DNA from: SABI01 sp963678555
GTDB taxonomy: Bacteria; Spirochaetota; Spirochaetia; Sphaerochaetales; Sphaerochaetaceae
Assembly (NCBI GenBank): GCA_963678555.2
Contig: CAXXJA010000002.1
Coordinates: 248,001 to 312,000, forward strand
Direction of reading: 5' to 3'
DNA: 64,000 nt
Part shown: positions 55,768 through 64,000 of the stretch, in pieces
Position numbering within the stretch: position 1 is the stretch's first letter
How the letters are laid out: every line of letters begins with the position of its first letter
Notes under the pieces: generated by a model
The model's database searches: none
The model's input: the letters and a program-made list of their open reading frames with translations, nothing else
What the model was told of the DNA's origin: nothing
Position numbers and translations under genes: made by a program

Positions 55768-55989
55768 TGAATTCCTCCTCAGATACCAGAAGCATATAGT
55801 GGATCTGCGGTTGCCATTCTCTCTAGATGATGTATTGGGGTGGATCCATGCTTCCGATGTTACACCATCAGAACTCAGTCTTCTGGACGGACTTTTTGCA
55901 GCAATGGTAGCGAAGAAGCACGAAACTGCAATAAGGACATTGAAGAAACTCTCGAGAATTCCTCAGAAGAGCCCTCTTATTTTCAACAA

Positions 55990-57706
55990 CCGAAAATCTC
56001 GCGCAGCGTTTAGCATGAATTTCTAAAAAATCATCCAAATTATTTTCATAAAATGATTTAGAAGTATTGTGGTTTACTCCTAATAGTGCTACAATGTTTA
56101 GCATGAAAGATGACTATAAATACGTCTGGAATAAGCAGCGCGGATGCTACAACGTCAACATTGATAACCCGGTGTACAATCCGGAAACCAAGAAAACTAC
56201 TCACCGCTATAAGTTGGTCGGGACAGCGACCGAGAAAGGCGGGGAGATTACCTTCGGACCCAGCTATAAGCTCACCTTACGTGCTGCCGCTTCTGTGGAA
56301 AAGATTTCAACTACTGTTCAGATGGGAGAGAGTCTGGTCATAGATACTGCTGTAAAAAACACTGGAATAAAGCCCCTTTTGCAGAAAGCTTTCGGGAAAC
56401 AAGATGCACAATCCATTCTTGATCTTGCTTCCTATATTCTCTGCACAGGCAATCCCCTATCCACATCTGAATACTGGATGGAGAGTCACGGGAAAACGAT
56501 TATTGCCTCAGAGCGTATCAGTGAACTGCTACACCGGCTTGATGAAGATAAAGTCAATACGTTTTTCAGCCCTTGGATGGAAAAGCAGGGTAAGGGGAAG
56601 AGCCTCTGCTATGACATTTCCAGTGTCAGCTCCTATTCGAAGAATAACCACTATATTGAATAGGGGTACAACAGGGATCGAGAAAAGCTTCCGCAAATCA
56701 ATTTCGCTCTGCTTTCAGCAAAGACTACCGATCTTCCGTTATGGTTTTCTCCTCTTCCCGGTTCAATGAATGACAGCACAACGTTGAAAGAAACGGTTGT
56801 CAAGCTTAAGAAGCTGAATGCTTCTCCTTCAGCTTTCATTATGGATAGAGGATTCTATAGTCAGGAGAATCTTGATTTTGTGACCAGTAACGGGATCAAG
56901 TTCATCATACCGGTTCCTCAGATGGTAAAATGGACTCATCCGCTCATTAACCAGGCCCGTTCAAAGTTGATGTCACATGTGGATGGCTACATCCGTAAGG
57001 ATAACGGGACCATTATCGAGTCGGTAACACACTACACCCCACTTCCTGATGGATCGAGAGCCTGGCTTCATATCTATCATGATGATGAGATAGGACTGCA
57101 GAGCAAGCAGGCATTCATGAGGCACTACAGCAGATGCTATGATGAACTGCAGAGCGGCGAGTTGGTAAAAGCTCATAAAAAGTTTTACAAAGAATTCTTC
57201 GAACTGGGGTACAAGACAAAGAACGGACAGAAGATCAAGGCGATCAAGAAACCGGAAACCTATTTTGATGAGAATTTCTTCGGTTACTGGTGTATCTATA
57301 CCAATGCAGAGAAAGATGCCAAAACTGCCCTTGAGAGCTATCGAGAGCGTAATGGGATAGAACAGCTCTTTGATGATCTGAAGAATGAGCTGGATTGTCA
57401 GCGGTTACGCGTGCATTCAAGTTCTGCCATGCATGGGAGGCTGTTCATTCAGTTTGTAGCGCTGACTCTGCTGACCTCGATCCGAAAGGTTATCGAGGAA
57501 AAGGGAACCAGCTTCAGTAAATATGCGAAAAGTTACCGTGATGTACTCAGGAGAGTTGCAGCTTTTTCCGTGGTGAAATTCAAGGGGAAATACAAGCCGG
57601 TCTATACTATCCCGACCAAGGGCGCCAACCTGATTTTTGAAGCCTTCGGGATCGATGTCCCGGCTAGCTCAGATGGTTCGTGCTAAACGCTGCGCGAGAT
57701 TTTCAG
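55990..57706 (+). mobile_element. IS4/IS1634-type element copy C, inside istB
   Basis: 1717 bp with the same ends as copies 1 and B; flanked by a perfect 7-bp duplication TCAACAA (55983-55989 and 57707-57713). It is the youngest layer of the nest. Confidence 0.93.
56103..57686 (+). pseudogene. Transposase of copy C with an amber codon
   Basis: 1584 nt, equal in length to the intact copy. A TAG at 56661-56663 replaces the TGG of H-Y-I-E-W-G-Y. This is the only translated difference I see from copies 1 and B, so the copies are very recent. The product would lack the second and third catalytic residues. Confidence 0.88.
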
Positions 57707-59656
57707 TCAACAACTTCAAGATGGATCTCCTCAATGAGAAGGCAAAGAGGCAGGTTCTTTCGTTGAAGAGCCTTTCTTTCCTCAGTTCGAAGAGAAACGT
57801 GATTATGATTGGCCCGACGGGAACTGGGAAAACACATCTCGCTATGGCCATCGGGAATGAATGCTGCAGCAACAAGATGAAGGCATACTTCATAAAGATG
57901 GATGAACTTAAAGATAAATTCCATGATGCCATCATCGGAGAGAAGACCGGGAAGCTTCTGAACGGGCTGTCCAAGTATTCCTGCCTCATTATTGATGAAG
58001 TTGGGTACTGTAAGTTCAATAGACCAGAGACTCTTCTGTTCTTCCAGCTGGTAGATCGTGTCAGCATGAAGGAAACCGGCAGCATCGTGTTGACCAGCAA
58101 CAAAGATCTTTCTCAATGGCCCGAACTGTTTGATGAAGATGATGCTCTAGAGTGCACCATCGACAGGCTGTGGGATAAGGCCATCTGTATGACTTTCTCA
58201 GGACAGAGCCATCGAGGTTCTGACCGGGAACAGATTGAGTTAAACTTCGTAAAGTTTAGATAACAAGAAATCTTGGCAGATTTGGTTGTTTTATTTCGAC
58301 TTTGGTTGAGTCCGACTCCTGATGGTTCTTTTTCCCCGACTATTTTTGGTTAATTGCTCCTGACCCTAACACCAGTAACGGGATCAAGTTCATCATACCG
58401 GTTCCTCAGATGGTAAAATGGACTCATCCGCTCATTAACCAGGCCCGTTCAAAGTTGATGTCACATGTGGATGGCTACATCCGTAAGGATAACGGGACCA
58501 TTATCGAGTCGGTAACACACTACACCCCACTTCCTGATGGATCGAGAGCCTGGCTTCATATCTATCATGATGATGAGATAGGACTGCAGAGCAAGCAGGC
58601 ATTCATGAGGCACTACAGCAGATGCTATGATGAACTGCAGAGCGGCGAGTTGGTAAAAGCTCATAAAAAGTTTTACAAAGAATTCTTCGAACTGGGGTAC
58701 AAGACAAAGAACGGACAGAAGATCAAGGCGATCAAGAAACCGGAAACCTATTTTGATGAGAATTTCTTCGGTTACTGGTGTATCTATACCAATGCAGAGA
58801 AAGATGCCAAAACTGCCCTTGAGAGCTATCGAGAGCGTAATGGGATAGAACAGCTCTTTGATGATCTGAAGAATGAGCTGGATTGTCAGCGGTTACGCGT
58901 GCATTCAAGTTCTGCCATGCATGGGAGGCTGTTCATTCAGTTTGTAGCGCTGACTCTGCTGACCTCGATCCGAAAGGTTATCGAGGAAAAGGGAACCAGC
59001 TTCAGTAAATATGCGAAAAGTTACCGTGATGTACTCAGGAGAGTTGCAGCTTTTTCCGTGGTGAAATTCAAGGGGAAATACAAGCCGGTCTATACTATCC
59101 CGACCAAGGGCGCCAACCTGATTTTTGAAGCCTTCGGGATCGATGTCCCGGCTAGCTCAGATGGTTCGTGCTAAACGCTGCGCGAGATTTTCAGATTATA
59201 ACAAGGTTTTTTACTCTAATAAAAGTATTGGCTGATTTTAATACTGGGTATTCGCAGATGATAATGAAACCACATGGTTGGGTAAAAGGCTATTCAGCTG
59301 ACCTTGAGTATATTATATGTGAAAATGTGAAGGAATATCCTCAGAAATTTGATGATTATTATTGGAACAGTAAAGAATTCCCTCTTATTGGAGTAGAGCA
59401 AGCTAATAAATTACTGAGTGTTTTTTCTTGTATTGAGAATGAAATAGACAGAAAGCTAGAAATTGCAATTAAACGGCTTAATAATAGTATTCAACGCAGT
59501 AACGAAGAAGATGCTTTGCTGGATTCCATCATTGGTATAGAAACACTACTTTCCGATGGGGATAAAGGTGAATTGACATATAAATTGTCAATGAGAACCG
59601 CTGCATTATTAAATAAATTCAATTCATATGATATATCGTCATATGAAATTTTTCTT

Positions 59657-61592
59657 GTGCGCCGAGCATGGTGCTTATCTAGGAGGTGAAAGTCCTCTGT
59701 GGGGGTTACAGTGCCTACCACTAGCGGAAGGCAAGGGTGTCCATCGCGAGGTGGAATCTGAAGGAAGCCGGAGGCAAAATCCCGAGCCAAGGGACACGAA
59801 CTGAATATGAGGCGGTTTCAGGTGGATGAGTTTGCAAGACAGAACGAAGTCCAACACTGTACGGAACCTGAGGCGGTAAATTCAGTGGCTACATGGGAGG
59901 AAAGATAAGCATCTTACCTCGGGAGGTCTCTACAGCGTACGAGGCTGCAATATCGCTTATGACGACGTAGTAACAACGAATGTAGAGAAGTCAGCAGAGG
60001 TCATAGTACCATCGCTCGTACTAGTGGAGAGATGGGAAGGACTGAACCGGAATGGAGGACCGGAAAATGGAAGTACCCAAGCAGGACGAAAAAGACAGCC
60101 AACTTCAACTCGAAGGACTGTTTTCTGAGGATAGCCCGGAAGGCGAAGGTAGGAAAACAGCGTCTATGTCTGTGAGGAAGAACCTAGAGGAAGGAAATCA
60201 ACCGACGATCACTAGTGAAGAAGAGAGTCTCCTGATAAAGACACTGGACCACATTGTCAGTCTCCAGAATATGCGAACAGCATTCATGAAAGTGGCGGGC
60301 AAGAAAGGAGCAGGTGAGTAGACGGAATGAAGGCTGAGGAACTCACTCAGTACCTCCAGGAAAACTACACGATGTTACGCCAGAGTCTACTGGAAGGGAC
60401 GTACAAGCCACAGCCGGTGCGGAGGGTGGAAATACCCAAAGATAACGGTAAGACAAGAGACCTTGGAATTCCGACTGTCATAGACAGAGGAATCCAGATG
60501 GCAATCGTGCAGGTGCTTACGAGGATCTATGAACCGAGATTCAGTGAATCGAGCTTCGGTTTCAGACCCGGAAGGAGTGCACACGACGCACTGGAAAAGT
60601 GTATCGAACATGCCCGAGATGGATATGTATGGGTGGTGGATATGGACTTGGAGAAATTCTTTGACACCGTTCCCCAGAGCAGATTACTGCAAATGGTGAG
60701 CGAGACGATCAAGGATGGACGGGTCATATCTCTGCTGTACAAATATCTGAAAGCCGGAGTCATGGTCGATGGCATCAGACAGGAAACGACCATCGGAGTT
60801 CCTGCAGGGGGACCCCTGTCACCGCTGTTGAGCAACATCATGCTCAATGAGAGCGACAGAGAACTTGAAAAGCGTGGTCATCGTTTCGTTCGGTATGCGG
60901 ATGATATGATGATACTGTGTAAGAGTGAAAGGGCCGCCTTACGGGTGATGGAGAGTACCATGAAATTTCTTGAGAAGAAACTGAAGCTGAAAGTGAACAG
61001 GGAAAAGACCGTCGTTCGTAGAATTACCAACGACATAAAATTCCTTGGCTACGGATTCTACAGTAATGGAGAGAAGAAACTGAAAGTCCATCCTCAGAGC
61101 TGGAAGAAACTGAAGATGAAGCTGAAAGAGATTCTGAACAAGAACAACGGATGGTCGTACGACTTCAGGAAGATGCGACTTGCATACCTCGTGAGAGGAT
61201 GGGTGAATTATTTCCGACTGTCAAACGCTAGGCAGAGACTGTTACAGCTTGATCAATGGATTAGACATAAGATTCGGGCAGTGATTCTCAAAGAGAACTG
61301 GAGAGTCCGGTCAAGATACCGACTCTTCAGACAACAGAGCGTAAAACATGAGGAAGCACTCAGTGTAGCCAATGCGAGGCAAGGAACCTGGGCGCTGTCT
61401 GGATATTGGAAAGTGTCACGGTGGTTAAGTGCGGATGTGCTACGAGCACACGGATATCTCTTTTTCAGTGATATGTATGGGAAATTACATCGAGTGGTGT
61501 AAGTAATTTCGGAACCGCCCGGTACGGAACCGTATGCCGGGTGGTGTGGAAGGACGGAAGCTAGGGATGTTCCCTAGCTCCTCCTATCCGAT
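59657..61592 (+). ncRNA. Group II intron
   Basis: 1936 bp. 5' end GTGCGCC..., with the conserved AGGAGGTGAAAGTCCTC region; 3' end ...CCGAT after domain V (61512-61547, stem ACC-CCCGG-ACGG/CCGT-CCGGG-GGT) and domain VI (61559-61579, AGCTAGGGA/TCCCTAGCT). The interior holds a reverse transcriptase gene. GAGAAG at 59985-59990, in the typical EBS1 setting before AAGTCAGCAGAGG-like sequence (here GTCAGCAGAGG), can pair with the last six exon bases TTTCTT using G-T pairs. Excision joins the flanking HEPN exons in frame. Confidence 0.88.
60067..61502 (+). pseudogene. ltrA: Group II intron reverse transcriptase/maturase with a 2-nt frameshift
   Basis: Start ATG 60067 (GGAGG 8 nt upstream). The first frame runs to a TAG at 60319, just where families read K-G-A-G-V-D-G-M; the second frame runs from 60327 to 61502. 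Deleting two bases near 60314-60317 (GGTGAGTAGAC to GGTGTAGAC) restores this motif and a 477-residue protein. Conserved: G-I-P-T-V-I-D-R, F-G-F-R-P-G-R-S, V-D-M-D-L-E-K-F-F-D, G-V-P-A-G-G-P-L-S-P-L-L, R-Y-A-D-D-M-M, and a GIIM-type maturase end (R-G-W-V-N-Y-F-R). No endonuclease domain follows. Confidence 0.85.
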
Positions 61593-61893
61593 TGTATGAA
61601 ATCCATTTATAATTATAGATCAGCAATTGTTCATGGGAAAAAAGAGAAAGACTTAAACAAAGTAAAATCTATTAATATAAATAGTAATGAATACTCAACT
61701 TATGTGACTTCTCTAGATTTTTTGAGGCAATTAATTCTTATAATAATTGAGAATCCTGAATATACTAATTGTTCGGAGATTGATAAACTTATTTTGAATT
61801 GCAAATAAATAATCCTATTCTCAATTACTGAAATAATAAACATTAATTTGATAAAATGGTGAATCCTATCGGTTAGAGCAAACAATGAAAAAT

Positions 61894-63205
61894 GGCGCTT
61901 CCGACTATCGTGTGGGAGAAGGCATCAAATCCAGCTTACCTAAATGAAAAAGAATGGCTGTTTTGAACCTCTCCCTACTGCGATAACCACACGCTATTTT
62001 CTTGATTCTCTGAATCCTTGTATTCTTCGCTTCCAGCATACTATTGTTCACCTTGTGCTTGATAGCGTTCAGGATTCCCCAAAGATACCGACGTATCGTC
62101 TTTCCAACTTGTATCATCGGCTCCAACCTACTGCGACTGATCCATCCCAGCAGTTGGATCCAACGTTTTCGGGCAACTCCCATATACCGGTAATTCCATA
62201 ATAGGGAAGCTGCCTCTTTGATTCTCCATGCCCGAGCAGTCTTCAGATTCAGCTTTGTAAGACTCATAAACTGCCTTCTCCTACTCGAACGGTTATCAGT
62301 ACGATCAGAGTTCCTCAGCCAATGATGCTTGCTTCTGCTCAAAGGGCTATCCCCAGCCAGTTCTCGGTGTTCTCGAGCTCTCACTTTATCGAGAGCTTTC
62401 GCAAAGTGGCTTGCCACATGAAACCGATCAAAGGATATCTTAGTCTCTGCATCATCAAAACTCTCGCTTACTGCTTTGATGAACGGATCCCACATATCCA
62501 TCGTAATGCTCTTCACATCACTGAAATCGCTACATTCCTGCTCTCTGAACCATTTCTTCAGCGTCGCTGACCTTCGGTTGTCGAGAACATCAATCACTGC
62601 ATCCTGGTCTTTATCCAGGATAACTGTTACATACTCATGTCGTTTCTGGAACGACGTCTCATCTATCCCTATGTGCTCAGGGCTGCTCATAGCTCGGCGC
62701 TCAAGCCCCCTCTTTACTGCTCGCTGCATGATCCCATCCACCTGATCCCAGGAGAGGTCAAAATTAGCCGCTACGGTCTTTATTGAATCATCCTGCAGCC
62801 ATACAAGAACTGCTCTTTCAAACTCTATGGTGAACCTGGAGTTCCTTTCTGCCCAGCTGACCGCCAGCTGTTTCACGCCATGTTCCTTACAACGTACTCG
62901 TGGCACTGAAGCTTCTATGATCGTTTTGTGATTGCAGGAATCCAAGTGTCTCCATCGTCTCGTTCTATGATCATGAAGCACCCCAGCACAACCACATTCC
63001 GGACAAAGAAGCTCTTCCTCACGGCTGTATTCAACTAGGACAGTTACTTCTCTACTGACGCTGTCTCTATTGATGCTTCTCACCACCCAAGGCTCTTCTA
63101 TTCCCAATAGATGTTCATAGAATTTCTCTAGTGTTTCGCTCATTTCCTGAGCTTATCATGTTCCTTCCTATTTCTCTATCTTCCCACCTTCTTTCCTGAA
63201 GCGCC
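61894..63205 (-). mobile_element. Complete ISL3-type insertion sequence
   Basis: 1312 bp with ends GGCGCTTC and GAAGCGCC, flanked by a perfect 8-bp target duplication TGAAAAAT (61886-61893 and 63206-63213), the size expected for ISL3. Inserted 86 bases after the HEPN stop codon. Confidence 0.88.
61905..63143 (-). CDS. ISL3-family transposase, intact
   Basis: 412 residues. An N-terminal zinc-ribbon (C-P-E-C-G-C-A-G ... V-R-C-K-E-H-G), a helix-turn-helix, then the DDE core: I-G-I-D-E-T-S-F-Q-K-R-H (first Asp), I-T-M-D-M-W-D-P-F-I-K-A-V (second Asp), F-D-R-F-H-V-A-S-H-F, and the C-terminal N-N-S-M-L-E-A-K-N-T-R-I-Q-R-I-K with the catalytic Glu. It looks complete. Confidence 0.92.
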   Translation of the reverse strand: MSETLEKFYEHLLGIEEPWVVRSINRDSVSREVTVLVEYSREEELLCPECGCAGVLHDHRTRRWRHLDSCNHKTIIEASVPRVRCKEHGVKQLAVSWAERNSRFTIEFERAVLVWLQDDSIKTVAANFDLSWDQVDGIMQRAVKRGLERRAMSSPEHIGIDETSFQKRHEYVTVILDKDQDAVIDVLDNRRSATLKKWFREQECSDFSDVKSITMDMWDPFIKAVSESFDDAETKISFDRFHVASHFAKALDKVRAREHRELAGDSPLSRSKHHWLRNSDRTDNRSSRRRQFMSLTKLNLKTARAWRIKEAASLLWNYRYMGVARKRWIQLLGWISRSRLEPMIQVGKTIRRYLWGILNAIKHKVNNSMLEAKNTRIQRIKKIACGYRSRERFKTAILFHLGKLDLMPSPTR

Positions 63206-63265
63206 TGAAAAATAAATAGGTGTCGGGTGGCTCTCTTTTAAAGTAGCGATTGGCTCACTTTATGA

Positions 63266-63508
63266 TTGACATTCGGGGATGCGGACGAATTATGGTCCTG
63301 TTTTAATGTAGCAAAAACCTGCAGAACTGAAAATGATTGGGAAAAGCTGTTACCTTGGGAAATTGACAAGAGAAGAGTAGCTGACATGAAAAAGTTAGAG
63401 CTTCTGGAACTCCTGATTCTGCCAAGGCTGAACCCTACATTTCCAAGGGTGGCAACGTTAGTCGATTTGATGCTTACATCTTATCACCAATTTATCTTGG
63501 TGTCTTAA
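63266..63508 (+). pseudogene. Unrecognised ORF fragment
   Basis: 80 codons from a TTG, with E-N-D-W-E-K-L-L-P-W-E-I-D-K-R-R. No ribosome site. It may be the tail of a transposase broken by earlier events, but the family cannot be named. Confidence 0.25.
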
Positions 63509-63601
63509 ATCATGGATTCATTATAGTAAGCATATGGAGCCCCCTAAACTTTTAAACCTTTAAACTTTGAGGAACTTCACTCTCTTGTTAGAAAGGAGGA
63601 A

Positions 63602-63673
63602 ATGAAAGCTGTGACTGCCTATAAGAAAATTGGAATTTCCAAAACTACTTTCTATAAATTAACAAAATCATGA
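63602..63673 (+). CDS. Tiny helix-turn-helix peptide, probably a truncated DNA-binding gene
   Basis: 23 codons after an excellent ribosome site (AAAGGAGGAA directly before ATG). The peptide Y-K-K-I-G-I-S-K-T-T-F-Y-K-L resembles the recognition helix of resolvase or MerR/excisionase-like HTH domains. It ends at a TGA only 4 bases from the convergent ankyrin gene. Probably a remnant. Confidence 0.35.
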   Translation: MKAVTAYKKIGISKTTFYKLTKS

Positions 63674-63676
63674 ATA

Positions 63677-64000
63677 TTATTCATAACGAAGATTGTTTAT
63701 TTCCCAATAGACATCCGTTCCGATTAGATTTTCGTTTTCTTTTAGATACTCCCATACGTTTTTACCGAAATTATTCTCAATTTTTACGTTAGCTCCATTC
63801 CTAATAAGTAATTCAAGGGTTTCTGGAGATTCGCTTGACTCAGCGGCCACCATCAGGATAGAGTAACCTTCTTTCGTCCTAGAATTTACATTTGCCCCAT
63901 GATTAATCAGGGATTTTATTATGTTTGGATTAGAATTAGTCGCTACTGCATATATCAAGGGAGTTCCACCATTTCTATCCATAGCATTCACATTAGCTCC
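63677..64000 (-). CDS. Ankyrin-repeat protein, C-terminal part
   Basis: 108 codons, open to the right edge of the window. Three ankyrin units are visible (G-G-T-P-L-I-Y-A-V with L-I-N-H-G-A-N-V-N; G-Y-S-I-L-M-V-A-A with L-I-R-N-G-A-N-V; then a degenerate last unit F-G-K-N-V-W-E-Y-L). Ankyrin repeats bind proteins. The rest of the gene, and so its function, lies beyond the window. Confidence 0.8.
   Translation of the reverse strand, partial: GANVNAMDRNGGTPLIYAVATNSNPNIIKSLINHGANVNSRTKEGYSILMVAAESSESPETLELLIRNGANVKIENNFGKNVWEYLKENENLIGTDVYWEINNLRYE

Larger units (their letters stand above)
55757..58263 (+). pseudogene. istB: IS21 helper ATPase IstB, split by IS copy C
   Basis: Pieces 55757-55989 and 57714-58263 (233 + 550 = 783 nt) rejoin in frame as a 260-residue IstB when copy C and one TCAACAA are removed. 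The second piece has Walker A G-P-T-G-T-G-K-T-H-L-A, Walker B L-I-I-D-E-V-G-Y, and S-I-V-L-T-S-N-K-D-L. A reading frame that crosses the IS border at 57637 is an artefact of the insertion. Confidence 0.9.
54341..58371 (+). mobile_element. IS21-family element, interrupted by IS copy C
   Basis: Starts TGTTGGCGTCGGGCG and ends with the inverted counterpart ...GACCCTAACA; imperfect inverted repeats start TGTT(G/A)G(C/G)GTC(G/A)GG. Flanked by CCAG (54337-54340 and 58372-58375). Subterminal repeats such as GTCGGATAGAAAGAACCA are visible at both ends. Without copy C and its 7-bp duplication the element would be 2307 bp, normal for IS21. Genes istA and istB run left to right. Confidence 0.9.
53556..59174 (+). 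pseudogene. Transposase of copy B, interrupted
   Basis: Coding pieces 53556-54340 and 58376-59174 add up to 785 + 799 = 1584 nt, the same as the intact transposase of copy 1, so the only lesion seen is the IS21 insertion. The promoter (TTGTGG 53520, TACAAT 53543-53548) predicts transcription starting at about 53555, one base before the ATG. Confidence 0.9.
53443..59194 (+). mobile_element. IS4/IS1634-type element copy B, interrupted by an IS21 element
   Basis: Same ends as copy 1 (CCGAAAATC at 53443 and GATTTTCAG to 59194), flanked by a perfect 7-bp duplication ATTATAA (53436-53442 and 59195-59201) in the HEPN gene. The element is split at 54340 by an IS21 insertion with a 4-bp duplication CCAG. 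Subtracting that insertion leaves the expected 1717 bp. Confidence 0.92.
52710..61808 (+). pseudogene. Apea-like HEPN protein gene, split by nested insertions and a group II intron
   Basis: Exon pieces: 52710-53442, 59202-59656 and 61593-61808. After removal of the IS (53443-59194) with one ATTATAA copy, and of the intron (59657-61592), they form a single frame of 468 codons (467 residues). The C-terminal part is an Apea-like HEPN domain: I-I-G-I-E-T-L-L, E-L-T-Y-K-L-S-M-R-T-A-A-L-L and Y-N-Y-R-S-A-I-V-H-G, with an R-x4-H pair at Arg405/His410. HEPN proteins of this type are usually RNases, often in phage defence. The N-terminal part is unfamiliar. As it stands the IS insertion prevents full-length product. 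Confidence 0.8.

Noticed and set aside
57637..58263. 208-codon frame joining the end of IS copy C to IstB
   Set aside because: It is a read-through product of the insertion border. The real IstB frame is restored by removing the IS and one TCAACAA copy.
1..64000. CRISPR array, rRNA genes or replication origin
   Set aside because: No regularly spaced repeat-spacer array, rRNA segment or DnaA-box cluster was seen on either strand.

Overview
The window looks like chromosome from a free-living, probably anaerobic spirochaete. This is an inference from gene content: a 7TMR-DISM sensor kinase, GPH sugar symporters, lipoproteins with InlB-type B-repeats fused to FG-GAP or RCC1 propellers, and a spirochaete-style Q-G-T-R mature N-terminus on a periplasmic binding protein. 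No rRNA or marker gene is present to fix the genus. The left two thirds (1-41 kb) is GC-richer core chromosome. The right third (about 42.6-64 kb) is visibly AT-richer, mobile and heavily scarred.

Core layout. 0.3-6.7 kb: a giant nine-PAS hybrid histidine kinase followed after 1 nt by a REC/HD-GYP phosphodiesterase. 6.7-8.4 kb: a nitroreductase and a LUD-domain protein. 8.5-13.3 kb: glycine cleavage gcvT and one-piece gcvP plus a double-ACT GcvR-like regulator, with no gcvH. 13.3-18.2 kb: a TM0106-type RecB nuclease/helicase and a DEAD-box RNA helicase with a large terminator. 18.4-21.1 kb: a NitT/TauT-type ABC importer with a strong promoter overlapped by a palindrome. 21.4-27.6 kb: two GPH symporters around a predicted retaining-type glycosidase, and a divergent TetR gene across a 23-bp palindromic operator. 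28.2-32.8 kb: a NarL-type regulator and 7TMR-DISM kinase operon, then a lipoprotein gene. Both upstream regions carry TCATACTTT repeats at 21-22 bp spacing, so the lipoprotein is the likely target of the two-component system. 33-35.3 kb: a membrane protein and metK. 35.7-40.5 kb: a PucR regulator, NCS1 permease, M29/NicX-like metalloenzyme and a binding protein without a signal peptide, probably one uptake/catabolic unit. 41.2-42.6 kb: an RCC1-repeat lipoprotein.

Island. Between 43 and 50.4 kb there are three 3'-half fragments of a CAU-anticodon tRNA gene, each next to a decayed tyrosine-recombinase C-terminus, plus a fourth recombinase remnant. This suggests repeated integration and loss of islands at one tRNA site. 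The cargo is two toxin-antitoxin systems: an AbiEi/AbiEii pair whose toxin has one in-frame stop, and an apparently intact MntA/HepT pair. Transposases of the IS4/IS1634, IS21 and ISL3 types surround them.

The most striking structure is at 52.7-61.8 kb. A 467-codon Apea-like HEPN gene is split by an IS (target duplication ATTATAA). That IS is split by an IS21 element (duplication CCAG), and the IS21 is split by another copy of the first IS (duplication TCAACAA). The same HEPN gene also carries a group II intron. Removing each insertion plus one target copy restores every interrupted frame exactly, and excising the intron at GTGCG...AT rejoins the HEPN frame just before its R-x4-H motif. The intron's own reverse transcriptase is frameshifted by 2 nt. 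An ISL3 element with a perfect 8-bp duplication and a partial ankyrin-repeat gene close the window.
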